Below are positions 34,328 through 39,710 of a stretch of 39,710 nt of DNA, in pieces. Source of the stretch: an uncultured Caryophanales bacterium (lineage in GTDB: Bacteria > Bacillota_I > Bacilli_A > RF39 > UBA660). Both the position numbers and the translations under genes were made by a program. Positions within the stretch are counted from its first letter, which is position 1; the number at the start of each line of letters is the position of its first letter. Below the pieces are notes generated by a model. That model searched no databases. It was not told the origin of the DNA and worked only from the letters and a program-made list of their open reading frames with translations. The stretch is from positions 1 through 39,710 of the forward strand of contig CAMKAT010000010.1 in NCBI GenBank assembly GCA_946410555.1. Reading direction: 5' to 3'.

Positions 34328-34976
34328 TGAATAATTTTTTTGGTTGTTTTGTATCTTCAATTTGTATTACTTTTGAATGATCAAATGGTTCTAGATTTCT
34401 TACTGTTTTTTCTAAATAATCATTTTCCTCTTCTTTGTTTATTTTAAGTTCTTTAAAATTGATTGGTTTTCCGATAACTATTTCCAATTTTGTGAATGGT
34501 ATATATGTACCTTTTATTCCAAATGGTACTATTACTGTATTTGATAGTTTTGAAATTGCGGTAGCACCTTCTTTAAATTTATAATTAACTTTCATACTGT
34601 GAGTTCTTGCTTCAGGAAATATAACCATTTTTTCTCCGTCTTTTAATAGTTTAACTGCAGTACGGATTGAATTATAGTTTTTTGCAGAATCAGTTGTATT
34701 TGTATCTACTGCAACAGTTCCAAGTTTTTTGAAGAACCATTCTCCAAGTTTGAAGTTATATAATTTTTTATCAACCATGAATCTTAATGTTTCATCTGTA
34801 ATTGTAATTAGTAACCATGAGTCTAATATATTAAGATGATTACCAGCTAAAATATAATTAGAATCTTCTGGAATATTTTCTAATCCTTTTACATCGATTT
34901 TATAAATAGTATTCATGAAGTTTTTAAAATGTACCTTTAAATTTTTATAGAATCTTTCACTATATTTTACTTCCAT
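34311..34976 (-). CDS. PlsC-like 1-acylglycerol-3-phosphate acyltransferase
   Basis: A 221-aa acyltransferase. The catalytic HX4D motif is NHLNILD (residues about 46-52), and the second motif FPEARTHS stands for FPEGTRS. VPFGIKGTY matches the VPV.I.G block. It should acylate the sn-2 position in phosphatidic-acid synthesis at the membrane surface. The C-terminus is basic (KKLFKKKCS). CAGGGGT precedes the ATG on the minus strand. The promoter is TTGTCA (35026-35031), 17 bp, TATAAT (35003-35008), sharing its -35 with the divergent gene. Confidence 0.9.
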   Translation of the reverse strand: MEVKYSERFYKNLKVHFKNFMNTIYKIDVKGLENIPEDSNYILAGNHLNILDSWLLITITDETLRFMVDKKLYNFKLGEWFFKKLGTVAVDTNTTDSAKNYNSIRTAVKLLKDGEKMVIFPEARTHSMKVNYKFKEGATAISKLSNTVIVPFGIKGTYIPFTKLEIVIGKPINFKELKINKEEENDYLEKTVRNLEPFDHSKVIQIEDTKQPKKLFKKKCS

Positions 34977-35002
34977 AATACCCCTGACTTTCTTAAAAAC
35001 GT

Positions 35003-35054
35003 ATTATAGCAAAGTAATTTAAAATTGACAAATAAATTGTAAATACCCTATAAT
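35003..35054. promoter_or_regulatory. Divergent promoters sharing one -35 heptamer
   Basis: TTGACAA at 35025-35031 serves as the plus -35 (TTGACA, 18 bp to TATAAT 35049-35054). Read on the minus strand it is the other -35 (TTGTCA, 17 bp to TATAAT 35003-35008). Confidence 0.75.
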
Positions 35055-35072
35055 TTATATAGGGAGGGTATT

Positions 35073-36179
35073 ATGGAAAAGAAAGATAAAAAGACTAAGA
35101 AAACTAGTAATGTTAAAGCATCTAAGAAACAAGTAAAAAATATAAAAGTTAAAGATGAAATTAAAGTTCCTGAGGAAGAAATTATTATCAAAAAAATAAC
35201 TGAAAAGAAAGAAAAGAAAATTAAAGTTAATAGAAAAGATATTGTTATTGCTGTAGTATTCTTAATTTTTGGTATGATTATTTCTCTTTTAATCTTTAAA
35301 AGAGCACCAAGACTTAAAGATGGTAACCAAATAGCTATTTCTATTGATAAATATTCTATTTCTGAACAAGCTATTTATAATGATATTAGAACTGCTAATG
35401 GATTAAATTCTGCTTTAAGAAAAATTGATTTAAATATTGCTAAAACTTATTTCAATAATTCTTTAGATGAAGAAGCTAAAAATAATGCTCAAGAACAAGC
35501 TGAAACTTATATTAAACAATATGTTAATTATGGATATGATGAAGCTTCATTCTTAGCTTATTATGGTTTCGATACTAAAGATGCATTTATTAATTATTTA
35601 ACTGAAGATTATATCTTAAATAAATTCTTTGAAGAAAAAGTTAAATCTTCAATAACTGAAGATGATGTAAATTCTTATTATGAAAAATATGGTACTGGTA
35701 AAAAGACTGTTTATATTTTCTCTGAAAAAGATTCTACTGATAATTTAACTAAGATTAGAAATTCTTTAAAGAAAGGTACTGCAGTTGATAAAGTAGCTTC
35801 TAAATATGAAAAGAATACAGCTGTAACTATTAATTCTAAAGTAGAAGTAGATTATTCTTCTATTTCTAGTTATAGTGATTCAGTTGCTGAATATATTAAG
35901 AAAACTAATGCTAGTTCATATTCTAAGATATTCACTGATGATACTTTAGGAAATGTATTTGTTTATGTTGTTTCAAGTGAAGATGCTCCAGCTTTAGATA
36001 CTATTAAAGAAAATGTTATTTCTGTTTTAGTAGATAAAAAGAAAACTGAAGATTCTGAACTTTACTATAAAGTTTTCATCGATGCTAGAAATGATAAACA
36101 TATCAAATTCTATGATGATGCTTATAAAAAACAATATGATGAATATCTAAAGAGTCATTCCGAAAAAAAATCTAAATAA
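35073..36179 (+). CDS. PrsA/SurA-like membrane-anchored foldase, parvulin part degenerate
   Basis: A 368-aa protein: a Lys-rich cytosolic head of about 55 residues, one membrane helix at about 57-77, then an outside helical domain. SISEQAIYNDIRTANG, ILNKFFEEKVKSSITEDDVNSYYEKY and the closing DAYKKQYDEY fit the chaperone helices of PrsA/SurA. The middle part where PrsA has its PpiC parvulin (HIL start) reads KTVYIFSEKD and lacks the active-site residues. It is anchored by a helix rather than a lipobox Cys. It probably helps folding of exported proteins. GGGAGGG precedes the ATG; the -10 ends 18 nt before it. Confidence 0.75.
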   Translation: MEKKDKKTKKTSNVKASKKQVKNIKVKDEIKVPEEEIIIKKITEKKEKKIKVNRKDIVIAVVFLIFGMIISLLIFKRAPRLKDGNQIAISIDKYSISEQAIYNDIRTANGLNSALRKIDLNIAKTYFNNSLDEEAKNNAQEQAETYIKQYVNYGYDEASFLAYYGFDTKDAFINYLTEDYILNKFFEEKVKSSITEDDVNSYYEKYGTGKKTVYIFSEKDSTDNLTKIRNSLKKGTAVDKVASKYEKNTAVTINSKVEVDYSSISSYSDSVAEYIKKTNASSYSKIFTDDTLGNVFVYVVSSEDAPALDTIKENVISVLVDKKKTEDSELYYKVFIDARNDKHIKFYDDAYKKQYDEYLKSHSEKKSK

Positions 36180-36192
36180 TTTAAGTAAAAGG

Positions 36193-36217
36193 ATACCATT
36201 TTATATGGTATTTTTTT
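36193..36217 (+). terminator. Terminator of the PrsA-like gene
   Basis: ATACCAT (36193-36199) pairs with ATGGTAT (36205-36211), then seven T. Confidence 0.85.
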
Positions 36218-36266
36218 ATTTTGATTATTTATATATGTTATAATTATTAGGTAAGGTAGTGATAAA

Positions 36267-37565
36267 ATGACAAAGATTAAAAATGTATTTGCTAGAGAAA
36301 TTATAGACTCTAGAGGTAACCCTACAGTAGAAGTAGATGTTACACTTGAAAATGGTATTAAAGGAAGAGCAGCTGTTCCTAGTGGTGCTTCAACTGGAGA
36401 AAGAGAAGCTTTAGAATTAAGAGATGGTGATTCATCTAGATTCATGGGTAAAGGTGTTTTAAAAGCTGTTAATAATGTTAATAATGAATTAAGCAAGATT
36501 GTTATTGGAATGGATTCAGAAGATCAAAGAGGTATTGATAATGCCATGATTGAAGCAGATGGTACTAAAGATAAATCTAAATATGGTGCTAATGCTATCT
36601 TAGGTGTTTCATTAGCTGTTGCTCATGCTGAAGCTAATAATAGAGGTATTCCTTTATATAAATATTTAAATAGTGAAGGTAATACTTTACCAGTTCCTAT
36701 GATGAATGTTTTAAATGGTGGTGCTCATGCTGATTCATCAGTTGATTTCCAAGAATATATGATTATGCCTGCAGGTGCTAAAAATATTCATGATGCTATT
36801 CGTATAGGTAGTGAAATATTCCATAATTTAAAAAGTTTACTTAAAAAAGATGGACATGTTACTTCGGTTGGTGATGAAGGTGGATTTGCTCCTAATTTAA
36901 GCAATAATGAAGAACCACTTAAGTATATTGTTGCTGCGATTGAAAAAGCTGGTTATGTACCAGGCAAAGATGTTTATATAGCAATGGATGTTGCTGCTTC
37001 AGAATTCTATAATCCTGAAACTAAGATGTATGATTTAGTTAAATCAGGTGAAGGTTCTAAAACTACAGACGAAATGATTGATTGGTTAGAAAGTTTAGTT
37101 AATAAATATCCAATTATTTCTATCGAAGATGGTTTAGGTGAAAGAGATTGGGATGGTTGGAAAAAACTAACCGATAGACTTTCTTCTAAAATTCAAATTG
37201 TTGGAGATGATTTATTCGTTACTAATCCATCAATCTTTAAAGAAGGAATTGAAAAAGGAATTGCTAATTCAATTTTAATTAAATTAAATCAAATTGGTAC
37301 ATTAAGTGAAACTATTGATGCTATTAATATGGCAAGTAGTAATGGATATACTGCAGTTGTTTCTCATAGATCAGGTGAAACTGAAGATACTACAATTGCA
37401 CATGTAGCGGTAGCTTTTAATAATGGACAAATTAAAACTGGCTCAATGAGTAGAACCGATAGAATTTGTAAGTATAATGAGCTTATGAGAATTGAAGAAG
37501 AATTAGGAGATAATGCTAAATACTTAGGTATTAATGCATTTACAAGTATAAAGCATGAAAACTAA
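36267..37565 (+). CDS. eno: Enolase
   Basis: Enolase converts 2-phosphoglycerate to phosphoenolpyruvate in glycolysis. The 432-aa product has full length. [17 protein letters not shown] at the N-terminus, [10 protein letters not shown], the catalytic Glu in GDEGGFAPN, metal ligands in [14 protein letters not shown] and GDDLF, the catalytic Lys in LIKLNQIGT, and the signature SHRSGETED are all intact. It has its own extended -10 promoter TGTTATAAT (36236-36244), 22 nt before the ATG. Its last 11 nt overlap the start of the GtrA-family gene. Confidence 0.98.
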   Translation: MTKIKNVFAREIIDSRGNPTVEVDVTLENGIKGRAAVPSGASTGEREALELRDGDSSRFMGKGVLKAVNNVNNELSKIVIGMDSEDQRGIDNAMIEADGTKDKSKYGANAILGVSLAVAHAEANNRGIPLYKYLNSEGNTLPVPMMNVLNGGAHADSSVDFQEYMIMPAGAKNIHDAIRIGSEIFHNLKSLLKKDGHVTSVGDEGGFAPNLSNNEEPLKYIVAAIEKAGYVPGKDVYIAMDVAASEFYNPETKMYDLVKSGEGSKTTDEMIDWLESLVNKYPIISIEDGLGERDWDGWKKLTDRLSSKIQIVGDDLFVTNPSIFKEGIEKGIANSILIKLNQIGTLSETIDAINMASSNGYTAVVSHRSGETEDTTIAHVAVAFNNGQIKTGSMSRTDRICKYNELMRIEEELGDNAKYLGINAFTSIKHEN

Positions 37566-38061
37566 GAAGTTTAAACCTGAAACAGGTAAATTAATTATTA
37601 AAGGTCATGATAAAAATCCACTAGTTAAGTTTTGGAATTGGGGTTGGGGTATTTATTACTCTAATACTGAATTATGGAACTATGTTATCGTAGGTGCTTT
37701 AACTACAGTAGTAGCCTTAGGAACTAAATTTGGATTATTATTCACTTGTTTAGATGCAAAGAATGGATTACAACTTCAAATTGCTGAAATCATTTCATGG
37801 TTTGCTGCTTTAGTATTTGCTTATGTTTGTAATAAGTTATTTGTATTTAAAGTTAAGGGTAGTAATATAATTAAAGAATTCTTATCCTTTACTAGTGGTA
37901 GAGTATTTACTCAAATCCTACAAATGTTAATTATGTGGGGATTTGTTACTAGATTAAAACTTGATAGTAATGCTTGGGTAGTATTCTGGTCATTAGTATG
38001 CCAAGTAATGCAAATAGTATTTAATTATGTAATTTCAAAATTATTTGTATTTAAGAAATAA
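37555..38061 (+). CDS. GtrA-family membrane protein
   Basis: A 168-aa protein with four membrane helices of the GtrA/DPMS family, which moves polyprenyl-phosphate-linked sugars across the membrane or assists glycosylation of cell-wall polymers. [13 protein letters not shown] starts helix 1; [22 protein letters not shown] is split across helices 2-3 in the usual way; the end is [13 protein letters not shown]. The ATG lies inside eno (11-nt overlap), with no clear Shine-Dalgarno, so translation is coupled to enolase. No glycosyltransferase is adjacent. Confidence 0.88.
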   Translation: MKTKKFKPETGKLIIKGHDKNPLVKFWNWGWGIYYSNTELWNYVIVGALTTVVALGTKFGLLFTCLDAKNGLQLQIAEIISWFAALVFAYVCNKLFVFKVKGSNIIKEFLSFTSGRVFTQILQMLIMWGFVTRLKLDSNAWVVFWSLVCQVMQIVFNYVISKLFVFKK

Positions 38062-38085
38062 AAAAACACTCAATTGAGTGTTTTT
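38062..38085. terminator. Bidirectional terminator after eno-gtrA
   Basis: AAAAACACTC (38062-38071) pairs with GAGTGTTTTT (38076-38085) around AATT; it serves both converging genes. Confidence 0.88.
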
Positions 38086-38458
38086 AATTTGCTAGGAATT
38101 CTTCAACTGAAGGGAAACTATCAGTTGTATTATTTACTTCTTGAGCAATTGTATCAAAATTAATTGAATTGAAATCATTTACTGAATTATATGTGTTAGT
38201 ATCTTCGCTTGTTTTTGCTGAATCTTTAGCAATGATTTCATTCATTTCATTTAAGTTTTGAGTAATAGCTTCGATTTCTTCAGCATTTAAACTATAATCT
38301 AATAATTTTTCAATAAATTTAAGATTATCTAAATAGATTGAAGTTTCTGCTCTATAAATAGCATAATCATTTTTATTTTCATTGAATATTTTAGTTTCAA
38401 ATTCTTTTAAATTATTTCTTGTTTTTTCAATTAATTGAACTAATGATTCTTTATCCAT
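38084..38458 (-). CDS. Small acidic helical protein of unknown function
   Basis: A 124-aa protein, not recognised. Residues 1-75 are helical with heptad-like spacing (LVQLIEKTRNNLKEFETKI, YLDNLKFIEKLLDYSL), followed by an Asn/Asp/Thr-rich tail with short hydrophobic motifs (INFDTIAQEV, FPSVEEFL). Such a layout suits an adaptor or scaffold, which is only inference. ATG at 38458 follows GAGGTGA. Minus-strand promoter TTTACT (38507-38512), 17 bp, TATACT (38484-38489). Confidence 0.65.
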   Translation of the reverse strand: MDKESLVQLIEKTRNNLKEFETKIFNENKNDYAIYRAETSIYLDNLKFIEKLLDYSLNAEEIEAITQNLNEMNEIIAKDSAKTSEDTNTYNSVNDFNSINFDTIAQEVNNTTDSFPSVEEFLAN

Positions 38459-38536
38459 TATATTCACCTCTATCATTAAATAAAGTATAGCAAAATTTAA
38501 AGTTCAAGTAAATAAATATAGTTTATTCATATTATT

Positions 38537-38565
38537 TTGACATTATTTAAAGTTGATTATAGTAC
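38537..38565 (+). promoter_or_regulatory. Promoter of the flippase gene
   Basis: TTGACA (38537-38542), 17 bp, TAGTAC (38560-38565); leader of roughly 40 nt. Confidence 0.5.
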
Positions 38566-38614
38566 TTATTTATATTATATTAATTTTGGTGTCTAATTCT
38601 TGGAGGTGATTACT

Positions 38615-39637
38615 ATTAAAAGTTTTAAGAAAACAGTTTGTATGTTATTAGTTTTATTTCTTATTATTTATTTAACTTTAAATAGTATATATGATAAGGA
38701 TACTTTTAATACTATGATTCATGGATTTAAAGATCTTAATGTATATTATATAGGTATAGCTACTTTATTAATGGTTATATACTTTATTTTATATGGCTAT
38801 TATTATACATATACTTTTAAGATATTTAATGTAGATGTTAAATTACCTAAAGGTATCTTTTATGCAATGGTTGAGTTTTACTTCAGTGGTATTACACCAT
38901 CTGCGACTGGTGGACAACCTGTTCAAATGTATTATATGACTAAAGATAAAATTCCTATTAAGAATAGTTATATTGCTTTGATTGTTAATACCTTATATTT
39001 TAAGATAGCTATTATTATTTTAGGAATATTAGTTCTTATATTTAAAAATAATATTATTACTAGTTTTAAACCTGTACATATTGGTTTCTTATATTTTGGA
39101 CTTATTTGTGACTTTTTATTCTCTATATTACTTTTATTATTCTTATTTAATAGAAAACTTATTAAGAAGTGTCTTGAATGGATATTTAAGTTCTTTAGAA
39201 AATTAAATGTATTTAAAAAGTATACAGAAAAAAATATTGATGATATCCTAGGCGATTATCAAGAAGATATTAATAAACTTGTTGATAACAAATGGAAAAT
39301 GAACAATTCTTTAATACTAGTATTTATTTTAAGAGTTATTAATTTCTCAATAGCATATGTAGTATATAAAGGTTTAGGATTAAGTGGATATAGTTATTTT
39401 GATCTACTTGCTATTCAAATAAGTGTTCAACTTGCAATTGAAATGGTACCAATTCCTGGGGGATCTTATGTATCTGAGAAAATGTTCTTCTACATATTCT
39501 CAATTGTATTCTCAACTGCTTTTGCAAGTCTTGGAATGTTATTAACAAGAGCATTTATCTTCTATATACCTATCATTGTGTTAGGAATAATTATATTTAT
39601 ATATAATATTGTTAATAAAGTAAAAGATTTCTTTTAA
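38615..39637 (+). CDS. UPF0104 / MprF-flippase-like membrane protein with a probable ATT start
   Basis: A 341-aa polytopic protein of the lysylphosphatidylglycerol-synthase transmembrane family (PF03706). The hallmark FSGITPSATGGQPVQ follows the third helix and PIPGG lies near the C-terminal helices; about eight membrane segments. The MprF-type synthase domain is absent, so it is a stand-alone lipid flippase-like protein. Start: GGAGGTGA (38602-38609) is followed by five nt and then ATT (38615), the spacing used by ATG starts elsewhere here. Other in-frame choices are TTG 38600 and GTG 38606, both overlapping the Shine-Dalgarno itself, and ATG 38642, which lacks one. Confidence 0.85.
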   Translation: MKSFKKTVCMLLVLFLIIYLTLNSIYDKDTFNTMIHGFKDLNVYYIGIATLLMVIYFILYGYYYTYTFKIFNVDVKLPKGIFYAMVEFYFSGITPSATGGQPVQMYYMTKDKIPIKNSYIALIVNTLYFKIAIIILGILVLIFKNNIITSFKPVHIGFLYFGLICDFLFSILLLLFLFNRKLIKKCLEWIFKFFRKLNVFKKYTEKNIDDILGDYQEDINKLVDNKWKMNNSLILVFILRVINFSIAYVVYKGLGLSGYSYFDLLAIQISVQLAIEMVPIPGGSYVSEKMFFYIFSIVFSTAFASLGMLLTRAFIFYIPIIVLGIIIFIYNIVNKVKDFF

Positions 39638-39663
39638 ACATTGGATTTTCCAATGTTTTTTTA
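39637..39663 (+). terminator. Terminator of the flippase gene
   Basis: AACATTGGA (39637-39645) pairs with TCCAATGTT (39649-39657), T-run after. It begins on the last base of the TAA stop. Confidence 0.88.
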
Positions 39664-39667
39664 TTAT

Positions 39668-39687
39668 GTTTGACCAGAAGGTCAAAC
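39668..39687. other. Isolated perfect hairpin of unknown role
   Basis: GTTTGACC (39668-39675) and GGTCAAAC (39680-39687) around AGAA. No T-run follows on either strand, so it is not itself a normal terminator. Confidence 0.5.
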
Positions 39688-39710
39688 AAAAAACTACCGG
39701 CTATGCCGGT
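39688..39710 (-). terminator. Terminator of a minus-strand gene beyond the window
   Basis: Read on the minus strand: ACCGGC, loop ATA, GCCGGT, then AG and six T. Its GC-only core is stronger than other terminators here. Confidence 0.75.

Noticed and set aside
34154-34360. Minus-strand ORF across the LtaS/acyltransferase junction
   Set aside because: Antisense shadow of two real genes.
36155-36496. Minus-strand 113-aa ORF over the eno start
   Set aside because: Antisense of conserved enolase sequence and of the eno promoter.
1-39710. CRISPR arrays, insertion sequences, long direct repeats
   Set aside because: None seen by eye on either strand; the recurring short motifs are promoters, Shine-Dalgarno sites and terminators.

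Overview
The window is an AT-rich, gene-dense stretch of chromosome from a small-genome, low-GC Firmicutes/Bacilli relative, most like the uncultured gut lineages near Mollicutes (RF39/RFN20 type). This placement is an inference. It rests on the base composition, the rpsL-rpsG-fusA-tuf order, archaeal/eukaryotic-type ProRS behind a T-box, an LtaS-like sulfatase (so a Gram-positive envelope), YitT, GtrA, CmpB-type and MprF-flippase-type membrane proteins, and tRNA genes with encoded CCA. The standard code is intact. I count 35 protein genes, four tRNAs, one T-box leader, one strong candidate for a large structured RNA and one candidate small RNA. No transposase, phage, CRISPR or plasmid gene was seen.

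Layout. 1-4.9 kb: a small membrane protein, then the translation operon rpsL-rpsG-fusA-tuf. 4.9-8.0 kb: YitT, a single-ring ClpC-D1-like AAA+ protein, and a convergent radical SAM protein. 8.1-8.3 kb: tRNA-Gly and tRNA-Asn. 8.4-12.4 kb: three poorly known proteins, including a tandem metallophosphoesterase whose first half has lost its metal ligands. 12.4-13.4 kb: tRNA-Pro and tRNA-Arg (minus), then trmB. 13.4-16.3 kb: a secreted protein, a degenerate transglutaminase-like protein and a small convergent gene. 16.4-18.7 kb: a redox operon (cytosolic thioredoxin, CcdA-thioredoxin fusion) plus an HD hydrolase. 18.8-25.0 kb: CmpB-like protein, T-box-proS, ABC-F, topoisomerase III. 25.05-25.44 kb: an approximately 355-nt non-coding transcript with its own promoter and terminator and a multi-helix fold. 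25.5-31.3 kb: AssT-N-domain-like protein, ClpX-like AAA+ protein, YebC-family protein, and a two-component pair. 31.3-31.44 kb: candidate small RNA. 31.5-39.7 kb: secreted protein, LtaS-like enzyme, acyltransferase, PrsA-like protein, eno-gtrA, a small acidic protein and a UPF0104 flippase.

How it fits together. Protein synthesis is the main theme: S12, S7, EF-G, EF-Tu, ProRS, TrmB, YebC, ABC-F and tRNAs. The T-box of proS can be matched to the tRNA-Pro in the same window: specifier CCU, and UGGU against ACCA. A second theme is the envelope: LtaS, PlsC-like acyltransferase, GtrA, flippase, PrsA-like foldase, secreted proteins and the thiol relay.

Most unusual points: (i) EF-G has Gly in place of the NKxD aspartate and also SDA in place of GSA in the G5 loop; (ii) the unassigned structured RNA at 25.09-25.44 kb; (iii) none of 35 stop codons is TGA; (iv) many stop codons sit inside the terminator hairpin; (v) many promoters end only 14-25 nt before the start codon; (vi) the last gene appears to start at ATT; (vii) S12 has Ile at a normally invariant Pro.
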